64,000 bases of DNA from Rhizobium sp. ICMP 5592. Its GTDB lineage: Bacteria; Pseudomonadota; Alphaproteobacteria; Rhizobiales; Rhizobiaceae. A model generated the notes under the pieces. The model saw nothing but the letters and a program-made list of their open reading frames with translations. It made no database searches and had not been told where the DNA came from. Every line of letters begins with the position of its first letter. The first letter of the stretch is position 1. Position numbers and translations under genes: made by a program. Where the stretch lies: assembly GCF_009498525.1 (NCBI RefSeq), contig NZ_QSNT01000001.1, positions 1,325,083-1,389,082 of the forward strand, written 5' to 3'. Positions 27,459 to 36,448 of the stretch are shown piece after piece.

Positions 27459-27712
27459 TCATTCGCGATTGTCATGGATTGATCTTTCATTGCAGGGAAA
27501 TACCGATTGCTTGTCTCCATTGCCCAAGTCTGACAGCTGGCGGTTTGGCCGCTTGGCCGGCTCGATCTGGAATTCGTGGTAGAACGATGCGCTTGCGGCA
27601 ATCACCATCAGATCGCCGTTGAGAAGCAACAGGGACGCGCTCGATGAGGCGATCACCGCGCCAGCGCAAGGTTAAGCCCGCCTTCAGGCTGTAGGGATGG
27701 GAGGATGGTCAT
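27459..27712 (-). pseudogene. Frameshifted N-terminal fragment of an HWE-type sensor histidine kinase
   Basis: From the ATG at 27712 the frame reads MTILPSLQPEGGLNLALA and stops. After a one-base shift near 27660 it continues AVIASSSASLLLLNGDLMVI and AASASFYHEFQIEPAKRPNR. This is the PAS-like start of a common rhizobial HWE histidine kinase family (recognised from memory). Similarity ends near LSDLGNG and a stop follows. No histidine or ATP-binding region is nearby, so this is a truncated, frameshifted relic. Confidence 0.6.
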
Positions 27713-28031
27713 GGTTGATGTCCTCAGGGGCCGGAGGGTCGCGGTGAGAAAGCCTTCCCGGTATGGACGTCGTCGCTCAAGACAGCGCCTGCTGTAATGC
27801 ACGTTAGCGGACAATAACACGGATCGATAAGGCGGTGCGAAGAATCCCGTCCACGTACTCGTGAAGGCCATGATTTTTCAAGCAATATCAATCAATTACG
27901 AATAGCGCGGCAATTTCTATCGTTTCGTTTGTTCGGCAGTTCAATGGAACTACCGTCGCGACCGGACGTTTCCATATGGCTATATCGGGCACTACCGGCA
28001 TTTCGCCGGCACTCCCGAATGGGAGGAAAAC
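27713..28031. other. Intergenic region without a supported gene
   Basis: About 320 bases between the kinase relic and the small secreted protein. No motif-bearing frame or clear promoter is seen apart from the GGGAGG ribosome-binding site of the next gene. Confidence 0.45.
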
Positions 28032-28403
28032 ATGAAAACGCTACTGATCGCGATCGGCCTCTTGGCCGCAACGGCATTGCCGGCTCTGGCCGCCGAGCCC
28101 GTCAAGATGGTCGACACCAAAATGGGCAAGGTCATGGCTACCGAAAAGGGTATGACCCTGTACACCTTCGATAAGGATACCCAGGGGAAATCAAACTGCG
28201 ATAAGGATTGCCTCAAGAAGTGGCCAGCCTTTCGCGCTAGCGACAAGGCCAAGGCAGAGGGCGAGTGGTCTTTGGTCAAGGATGCGGAGGGTCAGCAAAT
28301 GTGGGCCTATGGCGGCAAGCCGCTCTACACCTTTGCCGGCGACAAAAAATCCGGCGACATGACGGGCGATGGCATTGGTAAGGTTTGGCACGTAGCCAAA
28401 TAG
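28032..28403 (+). CDS. Secreted repeat protein (COG4315-like)
   Basis: 123 residues with a clear Sec signal (IAIGLLAATALPALAA, cleavage near residue 21). The mature part has two copies of the LYTF-type repeat (MTLYTFDKDTQGKSNCDKDC, then KPLYTFAGDKKSGD) and a conserved Cys pair, matching the small 'secreted repeat of unknown function' family. Strong GGGAGG site. Function unknown. Periplasmic location is expected. Confidence 0.85.
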   Translation: MKTLLIAIGLLAATALPALAAEPVKMVDTKMGKVMATEKGMTLYTFDKDTQGKSNCDKDCLKKWPAFRASDKAKAEGEWSLVKDAEGQQMWAYGGKPLYTFAGDKKSGDMTGDGIGKVWHVAK

Positions 28404-28424
28404 CTGGACGGGTGCACATTTAGG

Positions 28425-28450
28425 AGAGGGCGGTCCTCGGATCGTCCTCT
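28425..28450 (+). terminator. Hairpin after the secreted-repeat gene
   Basis: AGAGGGCGGTCC and GGATCGTCCTCT pair over 12 positions (two G-T pairs) 22 bases past the stop. No T-run. The following 28451-28669 holds no supported gene. Confidence 0.45.
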
Positions 28451-28669
28451 GTCGGCAATGGCGAGACCGCGGCGTTCAGGTCTCCGGATGCCTTAGGGCA
28501 ATGATGTGCCGCCTGGGCAGCTGCGCTTAATCATTGCGTTGGAGGAGGGCATAACAACGGATGGAGCGGCTTGCCATAATCTCCATCGTGACGATCCACG
28601 ATGGTCCTGATATTTTGCGTTTCATATCAGGTGGTGCGTTGTTCCCATTCGCTGAGCAGGCTCACCGTT

Positions 28670-29110
28670 TCAATCTTGAATTCGCGGCCCGGCTTTCGTC
28701 TCGGCATTCACACGTTCCGGTGCCGAAGACAACATCTCGTCCTGATGTCCGCGAAACGGGCTGTAGCTAAAAAAACCAGATCCCAAATCCGGGGACCTCC
28801 GGCGATCACGTCCCAGCAACTTCACATAGACGAGGTAAAACAGAAGGTGCGGGAAGACGTAACCGGCTTCAAGGATGACGGCCAAAAGGGCGGCCCATGA
28901 AAAAACTTCGATTGCCGAGCTTGCTGTACCGATATTCATAACCGCGTAGCCCACCACGATAGCCAATACTATGATGGTGAAGTGAAGGATCGGCACCCTT
29001 AGAGCGCATAAAGCACCGACCGCAAATGAAAGAACGAGGCCCCATGCCATCAAACGTTCAACTCCGAGCATCCAATCCAGAATCGAGATTGGCGTTACCA
29101 GCAGTATCAA
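28670..29110 (-). CDS. Small membrane protein resembling SyrA/ExoX exopolysaccharide repressors
   Basis: 146 residues with about four hydrophobic helices. The stretch from ILHFTIIVLAIVVGYAV to ILEAGYVFPHLLFYLVYVKL aligns by eye with the ~60-residue SyrA/ExoX family of exopolysaccharide production regulators. The start is uncertain: the frame opens at a TTG (29110) with GGAG 5 bases upstream, and later starts are possible. The C-terminal ~45 residues are hydrophilic. Its position beside the exopolysaccharide locus supports a regulatory role, but the family call is weak. Confidence 0.5.
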   Translation of the reverse strand: MILLVTPISILDWMLGVERLMAWGLVLSFAVGALCALRVPILHFTIIVLAIVVGYAVMNIGTASSAIEVFSWAALLAVILEAGYVFPHLLFYLVYVKLLGRDRRRSPDLGSGFFSYSPFRGHQDEMLSSAPERVNAETKAGPRIQD

Positions 29111-29337
29111 TTATCTCCGCTCGTAGAACAAGCCGGAATCATTACCAAGCCTAGTAATTCGGGGAAGTTACTGGAGTTACTTGCAATAACAATACAGCCT
29201 GCAGCATGCTTCGCTATCATAAAGCGAACTCGGTACCGGAAGGATTACACGATAGACGAGAATCGTCGCAGAGGCATGTTTTTTTGCTCTCACGCGGCTG
29301 CCGAATATGCGCAATCTTCAAGCGAGAAAATCAGTGT

Positions 29338-30708
29338 TCAGGGGGAAGCCGCAGGCTTGACGATGTTGTTCGTAGCCTGCTCGGAAGACGTCGCCTTCTG
29401 GTCTTCCACGCGAATGACATCCCCCGGGAGGACCGGATCATTATCGCCGACGACGATGGTCCGCAGCGTACCGTCGACGATGCGGTCGATGGTCGTGACA
29501 AGCGTGCGCAGGCTGTCATCCGCCGCCATGTTTGCCGCCGCCGCCGGAGCGCGCGCCTGGATATTCTCCAGCAGCCCGCGCGTCGTTGTCGTCTTCTCCC
29601 GATTAGAGGCAAGGCGGTCGCGTACTTCGGTGGCCTCGGTCAATGCCTGTACGCGGTAGCGGTTGTTGGCATCGGCGATATCGCCGTCCGCTTTTGCAAC
29701 GTCCTGCCGTGCCTTGAGATTGGCGAGCGCGACGTCGAGGTTCTGGCTTTGGAGCTGCGCCAGGTTCTGGTTCGCTCCGAGCTCCCGGGACGACACGGTC
29801 AGCCCCTGGGAAATCAGCTTGCTGACCGTGCCAACATCCTTGTTGGCAAGCTCGATCTGCTTGGCAAGCGAGACGGCCTTGGAATTCAGCGCCTCTATCT
29901 GGTTGCTTGCAAGCAGCTTGGCCTGATTGAGGGCGTCGATCTCGGTGCTCAACGAGCGCTGGCGGGTGTCGAAGAGATCCTGCTCCTCCCGCATCATGCG
30001 ATCGACCGTCGCGTCACCCGCCCGCGACGTCAACTCCGGCGCAAAGGTGATCGCGGGTTGGTCCTGTGTGACGGCGTCCAGACGCGCCTGTCGGGCAAGA
30101 AGGCTGAGGCGCTCGACCTCCAGCGTTCGCAGGTCACCGCGAGCGACCAACGCATCGCGCTGCAGGCCGACGAGATTTGGGTCGATCAATCCGAAGGTTC
30201 CTCCGGCCATGCTGAGGGCCTGAACGACCGTGAGGCCGGGGCTGTAGCTATATCTCCCCGGTCTGGTTACCAGCCCGGTAAGGAAGAACGGGCGATATTC
30301 AGCTACCTCGACGGAGGCGTTGGGGCGCTTCTGCATGCCGACTTGCGTCTTCAGGCGCTCGCCGATGATCTCCGAGACTTGCTCCAGGGTCATGCCGGCC
30401 GCCGGCACTGTCCCGATGATGGGCATCGAGAGATTGCCCGCCGTCGACACGACAAACTCGCCGGTGAGCGGTGCCCACTCGACCGCTGACCCGGCCATCG
30501 GCCGCCATTCGAATACCCGGATCTTCAGCTTGTCCTGGGGGCCGAGAACATAATCATCCGCCCTGGCACTAGAAATGCCCAGTATCTCGAACAGGGCGAT
30601 CGCGGCGAGAAAGGAGAGCCGGCAAGCCGAAAGATGGCGGTGCCTGACACGAGCGATGACCGGCGCGTGGCTCGCTTGCCGACGGGTTAAAGCAACATCT
30701 GATCGCAT
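29338..30708 (-). CDS. Polysaccharide export outer-membrane protein (ExoF/Wza-like)
   Basis: 456 residues. A signal-anchor region (about 30-49, ending SSARA) leads into the Poly_export domain (DDYVLGPQDKLKIRVFEWRP), followed by SLBB-like segments (FFLTGLVTRPGRYSYSPGLT), then a long coiled-coil (~210-390). This ExoF-type layout, OPX plus a coiled coil, is typical of rhizobial exopolysaccharide export. It precedes nothing on its strand and follows the GT4 gene 36 bases downstream of it, so the two form a minus-strand operon facing the main locus. Confidence 0.88.
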   Translation of the reverse strand: MRSDVALTRRQASHAPVIARVRHRHLSACRLSFLAAIALFEILGISSARADDYVLGPQDKLKIRVFEWRPMAGSAVEWAPLTGEFVVSTAGNLSMPIIGTVPAAGMTLEQVSEIIGERLKTQVGMQKRPNASVEVAEYRPFFLTGLVTRPGRYSYSPGLTVVQALSMAGGTFGLIDPNLVGLQRDALVARGDLRTLEVERLSLLARQARLDAVTQDQPAITFAPELTSRAGDATVDRMMREEQDLFDTRQRSLSTEIDALNQAKLLASNQIEALNSKAVSLAKQIELANKDVGTVSKLISQGLTVSSRELGANQNLAQLQSQNLDVALANLKARQDVAKADGDIADANNRYRVQALTEATEVRDRLASNREKTTTTRGLLENIQARAPAAAANMAADDSLRTLVTTIDRIVDGTLRTIVVGDNDPVLPGDVIRVEDQKATSSEQATNNIVKPAASP

Positions 30709-30744
30709 GACGTTCCACTCCTGTCCGGCGCCAGCCGCGACCCT

Positions 30745-31854
30745 CTACATATGACCGACATTGGCGCGCTCACCGATTGATTTGCCGACGAAAGACTTGA
30801 ATTTCCTGATGAAGACGTCCGTCCTGAACTCGGCGGCGCGGGCAACGGCATCCTCCGGATTGAAATCTATCCGCTCCAGGCGCTCGACAGCATCGATTAT
30901 GGCTTCGATTGTCTGTATGTCGAAGAATACGCCCGTCTTGTCTGCCACCACCGTCTCAGTCGCGCCGCCGCGGCCAAATGCGATGACCGGTCGTCCGCTC
31001 GCCATGGCTTCCACCGGCACGATCCCGAAATCTTCCTCGCCAGGAAAGATAAGCGCCTTGCAGCGCGAATACTGCTCTTTCAGGACATCGAATGGCTGAG
31101 GCCCCATGATCGTCACGGTAGGCCCGGCTATTCTGCGCATGCGGTCGAGCATTTCACCGCCGCCAATGACGACGAGCTTCGCTTTCATGAGATTGAAGGC
31201 CTCCACCGCAAGGTCGGGCCGCTTGTAGCTCACCAGTTCGCCCACCATCAGATAATGGTCGCCGACCTCAGACGGGGGGATGGGGTGAAAGGCAGTGGTA
31301 TCCACCGGGGGATGAATGATTTCGGCGTCCCGTCGGTAGTAACTCTTGATCCGCTGTGAAACCGTCGCTGAATTTGCGGCAAAATGATCCACTCGATTGG
31401 CTGTGGCAACGTCCCAGGTTCTCAAGTAATGAGCGAGCGGTGGCATCATCAGTCGGGTCATCAACCCGGAGCTGTCATAGTATTTATTATACATGTTCCA
31501 TATGTATCGCATCGGCGAGTGACAGTAACAAACATGTAAAGCCGCCGGACTTGGTATTATACCCTTGGCGGGCCCGGACTCGCTGCTGATGACGAGATCG
31601 TATTCATTGAGATCCATCTGCTCCAGGGCCATCGGCATCAAAGGCAGATATTTCTTGTAGAGCTTTTTTGCGCCGGGAAGCCGATCGATGAAAGTCGTAT
31701 GGATCCTGTGCTGTTTGATGACGTCCGAAACGGCTGATGCATCATAGACATGCGTAAAAATGTCGGCGCACGGATACATTCTGCAAAGGGCCTCCAGAAC
31801 TTTTTCTCCTCCACGCATTCCAACCAGCCAATAATGTATGATTGCAACGCGCAT
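30745..31854 (-). CDS. Glycosyltransferase family 4
   Basis: 369 residues from the ATG at 31854 (GGAG 7 bases upstream). An ATG at 31872 would add six residues. GT-B fold: N-terminal RVAIIHYWLVGMRGGEKVLE, and the C-terminal donor-binding region with the E-x7-E motif (PGEEDFGIVPVEAMASGRPVIA). Probably adds a sugar to the lipid-linked repeat unit. An IS element lies directly upstream, and may have altered this gene's promoter. Confidence 0.9.
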   Translation of the reverse strand: MRVAIIHYWLVGMRGGEKVLEALCRMYPCADIFTHVYDASAVSDVIKQHRIHTTFIDRLPGAKKLYKKYLPLMPMALEQMDLNEYDLVISSESGPAKGIIPSPAALHVCYCHSPMRYIWNMYNKYYDSSGLMTRLMMPPLAHYLRTWDVATANRVDHFAANSATVSQRIKSYYRRDAEIIHPPVDTTAFHPIPPSEVGDHYLMVGELVSYKRPDLAVEAFNLMKAKLVVIGGGEMLDRMRRIAGPTVTIMGPQPFDVLKEQYSRCKALIFPGEEDFGIVPVEAMASGRPVIAFGRGGATETVVADKTGVFFDIQTIEAIIDAVERLERIDFNPEDAVARAAEFRTDVFIRKFKSFVGKSIGERANVGHM

Positions 31855-31943
31855 GAAGTACTCCGGAAACAAAATAATAAATTCGCAGTTTACGCGTATG
31901 TATTCTCGGACAACTTTTTGTATTGCCGTCTGTCTGTATCAAT

Positions 31944-33050
31944 TTAAAGTTCGCGATATTGCGATTGAGCTGTCTTCAGTCGAAAGCTCTTCACCGAGGA
32001 AAGGGTCTCATCGGCTGGCTTCGTCCAGCTGTATGGTTTGAAGCTTTCAGCGTGGCTCTCGACGAATGCGCGGATATCGGTTTCCAGTTCGCTGGTTGAG
32101 GTGAGGACGTCGCGCTGTAATTGCTTGCGGCTGAGTTCGGCAAACCAGTTCTCCACTTGATTGAGCCAGGAAGCCGATGTTGGGGTGAAGTGGACATGAT
32201 AGCGAGGATGGCGGGCGAGCCAGGACCGGACCGCCGCAATTTTATGGGTTGCATGGTTATCCATGATAATGTGGACATCGAGATCGAAGGGGACGCTGGC
32301 ATCGATCTGCCGGAGAAAATCGAGAAGCTCTGTCGCCCTGTGGCGCTTGTCGTAAGCGCCGATCACGAAGCCGGAGATAAGGTCAAGCGCCGCAAGCAAG
32401 GGAGGCACGCCTGATTGAGCAGGGGAATGCATGCGGCGCTCAGCCTGATCCGGCATCATTGCTGAGCCGGATTGCCGATGGTTATGCGCCCGTCCATGGC
32501 TCTTCTTATCGACACTGAGTGCCAGCGCACGGTTGGGTGGCGCCAGATGGAGCCCGACGACATCGCGGACCTTGGCGATCAACAGCGGATCGCTCAACGG
32601 TTGTGGTGTTTGCGAATGATGTGGCTGAAGCCCGAACGCGGCCCAAATTCGCCGGATGGTCGTGTGTGAAAAGCCTGTTGCCGCTGCCATGGATCGGATC
32701 GACCACTGGCTCCCATCCTCGGGTGCCGACCGGAGTGTGCGCTCGATCACAGCGGCAATCTGGTCATCGTTGATCGTGCGCGGCCGGCCTGAACGGTCGG
32801 CGTCGAAAAGCCCCTCGATGCGATCTCGCAGGAAGCGCCGCCGCCATTTGCCGACGGTGTTTTCATGCACGCCCAGTTCCGAGGCGACCGCCTTGCTAGC
32901 TATGCCGTCGGCGCAACGCAGAATGATCCGGCAGCGCTCGGACATCGACCGGGCAGCCGCGTCTTCCTGGCTTGCCTGCTGCTTCAAATAAACCCGCTCT
33001 TCCTCAGTCAGAACCAACGGCGCCGTAGGTCGCCCAGTCGTGCCCGCCAT
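31944..33050 (-). CDS. IS630-family transposase
   Basis: 368 residues from the ATG at 33050. N-terminal HTH (SKAVASELGVHENTVGKWRR and GLFDADRSGRPRTI), then the DDE catalytic core: D in ALSVDKKS, D in HIIMDNHATH and E in WLNQVENWF. All three acidic residues are present and no frameshift is seen, so it may be active. The usual VDEKS reads VDKKS. Confidence 0.93.
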   Translation of the reverse strand: MAGTTGRPTAPLVLTEEERVYLKQQASQEDAAARSMSERCRIILRCADGIASKAVASELGVHENTVGKWRRRFLRDRIEGLFDADRSGRPRTINDDQIAAVIERTLRSAPEDGSQWSIRSMAAATGFSHTTIRRIWAAFGLQPHHSQTPQPLSDPLLIAKVRDVVGLHLAPPNRALALSVDKKSHGRAHNHRQSGSAMMPDQAERRMHSPAQSGVPPLLAALDLISGFVIGAYDKRHRATELLDFLRQIDASVPFDLDVHIIMDNHATHKIAAVRSWLARHPRYHVHFTPTSASWLNQVENWFAELSRKQLQRDVLTSTSELETDIRAFVESHAESFKPYSWTKPADETLSSVKSFRLKTAQSQYREL

Positions 33051-33096
33051 CGTTAGGGTCCCCCAAATCAAGTACAGAACAATGATGCGAACTTAA
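31945..33096. mobile_element. IS630-family insertion sequence
   Basis: About 1.15 kb. The ends share an imperfect inverted repeat: AAGTTCGCGATATTG at 31947-31961 and, in reverse complement, AAGTTCGCATCATTG at 33080-33094. Both ends abut TA, the IS630 target dinucleotide. The single transposase reads inward from the right end, and its stop codon overlaps the left TA. It lies in the divergent region between the GT4/exoF-like and exoY-like operons. Confidence 0.8.
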
Positions 33097-33159
33097 GTTC
33101 CAATTGAATATGAATACATTCAAATATATATAGCAAAAAATCCAGAAAGTAGACTTAAT

Positions 33160-33200
33160 AACACCAACTTTATTTCTAAAATAAGACAATTGTTGGTGTT
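33160..33200. repeat. Inverted repeat in the exoY-like upstream region
   Basis: AACACCAAC (33160-33168) and GTTGGTGTT (33192-33200), 23 bases apart, in a strongly AT-rich region of about 240 bases between the IS and the priming transferase. Could be a regulator site or cruciform. Confidence 0.4.
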
Positions 33201-33340
33201 TGATACACACATATTGCGTCGCAATAAAGACATTGTCAATTTATTTATTATTTGTTAACGTAACTCTACATTCCGAAATCGGCGTTGTCTGAGCATATCA
33301 GGCGTTATTTCTTTATATCTTTCGAGTATGGAGCAAGCAG

Positions 33341-34066
33341 ATGAGGGAAATTGATCTGAGAAGCGAATTAGACTCACTGGATAGTCTGCGGATGCGACGA
33401 CGGGCCGGTGTTTCCGTCGGTCTGGTGACTTCAAGGAACTCGACCTCTCGTGTCGCGTCGGATTCTGCCAAGTATTGCGTAGACAGTATTTTGGCCGGGA
33501 TCGCCCTGATCGTACTATTGCCGATGATCCTGATGGTGGCGGCAATTCTTCTGGTAGCGCAGGGCCGGCCGATCTTCCTGTCCCATCGGCGCGTCGGCAA
33601 GAACGGGGTGTTGTTCTCCTGCCTCAAGTTCAGAACGATGGTCACAAACGGCGAGGAAGTGCTCGCTCAACATCTCGACGCTCATCCCGCGGCGAGGGCC
33701 GAATGGAACGCGACGCGGAAGCTCAGGGACGATCCCCGCGTTACGCCGTTCGGCAAGCTTCTGCGCAAGAACAGTGTCGATGAGGTTCCTCAACTCCTGA
33801 ACGTGCTTCGGGGCGAAATGAGCCTTGTCGGTCCGCGTCCGATCGTTCCGAGCGAGGCTGAGCTCTATGGCGCCTATTTTGCCGACTATATGAAGGTGCG
33901 TCCCGGCCTGACCGGTCTCTGGCAGGTCAGCGGGCGCAGTGACACCAGCTACAATGCGCGTGTCGAGCTCGATGCACGCTATGTGGCCGAGCGGAGTTTG
34001 TGGGGCGATATGGTGATTATGGCCAGGACCATTCCAGCGATCCTGTCCTCGCGAGGCAGCTATTGA
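33341..34066 (+). CDS. Undecaprenyl-phosphate sugar-phosphate transferase (ExoY-like)
   Basis: Initiates repeat-unit assembly by moving a sugar-1-phosphate to the lipid carrier. 241 residues. One transmembrane segment (about 50-74), the FRTM motif (CLKFRTMV), KLRDDPRVTPFGKLLRK, DEVPQLLNVLRGEMSLVGPRP and the C-terminal RPGLTGLWQVSGRSD are all present, matching bacterial sugar transferases of the ExoY/PssA group. GGAG 8 bases upstream of the ATG. First gene of the plus-strand exopolysaccharide operon. Confidence 0.94.
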   Translation: MREIDLRSELDSLDSLRMRRRAGVSVGLVTSRNSTSRVASDSAKYCVDSILAGIALIVLLPMILMVAAILLVAQGRPIFLSHRRVGKNGVLFSCLKFRTMVTNGEEVLAQHLDAHPAARAEWNATRKLRDDPRVTPFGKLLRKNSVDEVPQLLNVLRGEMSLVGPRPIVPSEAELYGAYFADYMKVRPGLTGLWQVSGRSDTSYNARVELDARYVAERSLWGDMVIMARTIPAILSSRGSY

Positions 34067-34232
34067 GCTGTCGCGCCGCTTCATGCGCGACGCCGGGATA
34101 ATCCAGTAGGGACTTAAGACGGTACGCCGTTGACGAGCGGAAGTGACCGGCGGCTTTTCGCGGCCGCGTTGCTGCTTTCCGTGACGGCCTGCCAGAACTG
34201 AACTTAGTATCTCAGTATAAGGATAGTCAGTT

Positions 34233-34925
34233 TTGCAGGATATTTATGTTTCCGATCAATATGCTGAATTGAACCCCACCTGGCACGAGGAGGATTCTCC
34301 CTGGAAGGCGCGCCAGATCGAGGAGATCATCAGAAAAAACGGGCTTCGCTTTGACAGCCTTTGCGAGGTCGGCTGCGGCACGGGCGAGATTCTGCTCAAT
34401 TTGTCCCGCAGCTTTCCAAAGGTTCAGTTTGCGGGCTATGAGATTTCTCCCCATGCCTATCAGCGCGCCAAGACGAAAGAGAAAAGCAACGTTTCCTTCC
34501 ATCTGGCGAACGTCGTCGAAGACAAAGACAGCCACTACGACGTTGTCGTCATTGCCGATGTGATAGAGCATGTAGAAAACTATATTTCCTTCATCAAAGA
34601 CCTGCGGCCCTGCGGTCGCTACAAGATCTTCCACATTCCGCTCGACCTTTCAGTACAGTCGGTGCTGCGTGCATGGCCGATTACGAAGCTTCGCGCCAAT
34701 GTCGGGCATCTGCATTACTTCTTCAAGGACACAGCAATTGCCACCCTCAAGGACTGCGGATACTCGGTCATTGATTATAAATATACAGCAAGTCGTCTGG
34801 AGCTGCCCAATCAGGCATTCTCCAGTGCGCTGATGCGACTGCCGCGAAAGCTGCTCTTTTCCATCAATCCGGATTTGGCCGTACGGCTGCTTGGTGGCTA
34901 CTCGCTTCTCGTTTTGGCAGAGTAG
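34233..34925 (+). CDS. Class I SAM-dependent methyltransferase in the exopolysaccharide operon
   Basis: 230 residues starting at a TTG (34233) with AAGGA 9 bases upstream. No in-frame ATG fits better. Motif I is LCEVGCGTGEILLNLS, with the acidic residue of strand 2 in FAGYEIS. Later VVVIADVIEHVENY resembles Methyltransf_11/23 enzymes. May methylate a sugar of the repeat unit or cap the chain (inference). Confidence 0.8.
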   Translation: MQDIYVSDQYAELNPTWHEEDSPWKARQIEEIIRKNGLRFDSLCEVGCGTGEILLNLSRSFPKVQFAGYEISPHAYQRAKTKEKSNVSFHLANVVEDKDSHYDVVVIADVIEHVENYISFIKDLRPCGRYKIFHIPLDLSVQSVLRAWPITKLRANVGHLHYFFKDTAIATLKDCGYSVIDYKYTASRLELPNQAFSSALMRLPRKLLFSINPDLAVRLLGGYSLLVLAE

Positions 34926-35047
34926 ACTTCCATGCTGCCCGGGACGAATGCCGCAGCTCGGCACATGATAGGTCGGAACATCCATCCCGGCGAGCCCTTC
35001 CTTTGCTTGCCCGCGCGTGCGCGGCAAGAGTGCGGGGGAGCGATATC

Positions 35048-36448
35048 ATGAGTATCGAGCCGATCGGCATCGTCGCCATCTTAAGCGGGCTGCTTTGCCT
35101 GTTTCTCGGTAACGGGGCGACGGTTGTGATGCTGGCGGTGACGGCAGTGCTCGGATCGGCGGCTGCGATGTTTATCGGTTCGGCGAACATACAGCCGGGC
35201 CATGTCCTTCTCGGCTTTCTCGTGCTTGGCGTCATCACGCGCGAGCGGGCGGCGGGGGCATTCGTTCATGCACTGCGTCTTGGTGAACCCGGATTTTGGT
35301 TTGCGCTTCTGGTTGTCTATGGCGTGATGAGTGCCTATTTCGCGCCGCGGCTGCTGACAGGCGTGACGCAGATCGTGCCGCTCGGCACCACCGTCTTTGG
35401 CGATACGCGTTCCACCGTGCCGCTGGTGCCGGTATCGAGCAACTTCACGCAAAGCGTCTACATGATCGGCAACCTCATCTGCTTCGCAATGACGGTTGCT
35501 GTTGCGTCAACCTATCGCGGCTTTCAAGCCGTTCTTGCCGGACTGCTTGCCTATAGCGTCGCCAACACGGTCTTCGCACTGCTCGATATCGGTACTTATT
35601 CGACGGGCTCGCAAGGTATCCTAGCGTTCATGCGGAATGCCCAATACACGCTTCATACCGATGACCAGATTGCCGGTGTGAAGCGCATCGTCGGGTCGTT
35701 TACCGAGGCATCCTCCTTTGCCCGCTCAACGCTCGGCGTCTTTGCCTTTACCGGGACGCTCTGGCTTTGCGGTCGCCGGCCCTACATTAGCGGCCCGATC
35801 GCCGCCATATCCCTGGTGCTGGTTGTGATGTCGACGTCGTCGACCGGGCTCGTCGGCGCTCCGGTCATGGTGCTGATCCTGTTTGCTACCGCCTTGGCGG
35901 TCAGCGGACGGAAGAATACCAGCCGCACCGCCACGGTAGCGATCGTCTTTGCGCCGTTGGTGTCGTTGGCGGTTGGCCTCTTGGCTGCGATCGATCCGGA
36001 CATGTCGAAGCTTATCTACAATTACATCGACATCGTGGCTCTGGGCAAATCCACGTCCGATTCCGGGATTGAACGTAATTCCTGGAATATGGCCGCGATC
36101 CAAAATGTCTTCGACAGTCTGGGAGTGGGGGTCGGTCTCGGAACAGCCCGTACCTCCAGTTTCCTGCTGGCGCTGCTTGCGAATGTCGGCGTTCCCGGAA
36201 CAATCTTCTATCTGGCTTTCGCGTTCGGAGCATTGATCAAAAAGCGTGGCGTCCAGGGAAGTTTCATGGCCGACGCGCGTCTTGCGGCGCGCAATGGATG
36301 TTTGGGCCTGCTGGTCGGCGACATGCTGGTGAGCCCGGTCATCGACCAGGGCCTGTTCTTTTGCATGTTGGCTGCCATGGCCTCGGCCCAACCGGAGCGC
36401 GGTACACAGGTCGTGCGCGCCAGCCGCCCTATAGGAGCAACCATATGA
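35048..36448 (+). CDS. Wzy-like O-antigen/exopolysaccharide polymerase
   Basis: 466 residues from the ATG at 35048 (GGGGGAG 7 bases upstream). About 11-12 hydrophobic helices with a large periplasmic loop, no cytoplasmic enzyme motifs. Late segment GVGLGTARTSSFLLALLANVG is like the Wzy_C/O-antigen ligase region. Position between ExoY-like and glycosyltransferase genes supports a repeat-unit polymerase rather than a ligase. Overlaps the next gene by ATGA. Confidence 0.8.
   Translation: MSIEPIGIVAILSGLLCLFLGNGATVVMLAVTAVLGSAAAMFIGSANIQPGHVLLGFLVLGVITRERAAGAFVHALRLGEPGFWFALLVVYGVMSAYFAPRLLTGVTQIVPLGTTVFGDTRSTVPLVPVSSNFTQSVYMIGNLICFAMTVAVASTYRGFQAVLAGLLAYSVANTVFALLDIGTYSTGSQGILAFMRNAQYTLHTDDQIAGVKRIVGSFTEASSFARSTLGVFAFTGTLWLCGRRPYISGPIAAISLVLVVMSTSSTGLVGAPVMVLILFATALAVSGRKNTSRTATVAIVFAPLVSLAVGLLAAIDPDMSKLIYNYIDIVALGKSTSDSGIERNSWNMAAIQNVFDSLGVGVGLGTARTSSFLLALLANVGVPGTIFYLAFAFGALIKKRGVQGSFMADARLAARNGCLGLLVGDMLVSPVIDQGLFFCMLAAMASAQPERGTQVVRASRPIGATI

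Noticed and set aside
29206..30489. 427-residue plus-strand open frame
   Set aside because: Antisense to the OPX gene, Arg-rich with no motif.
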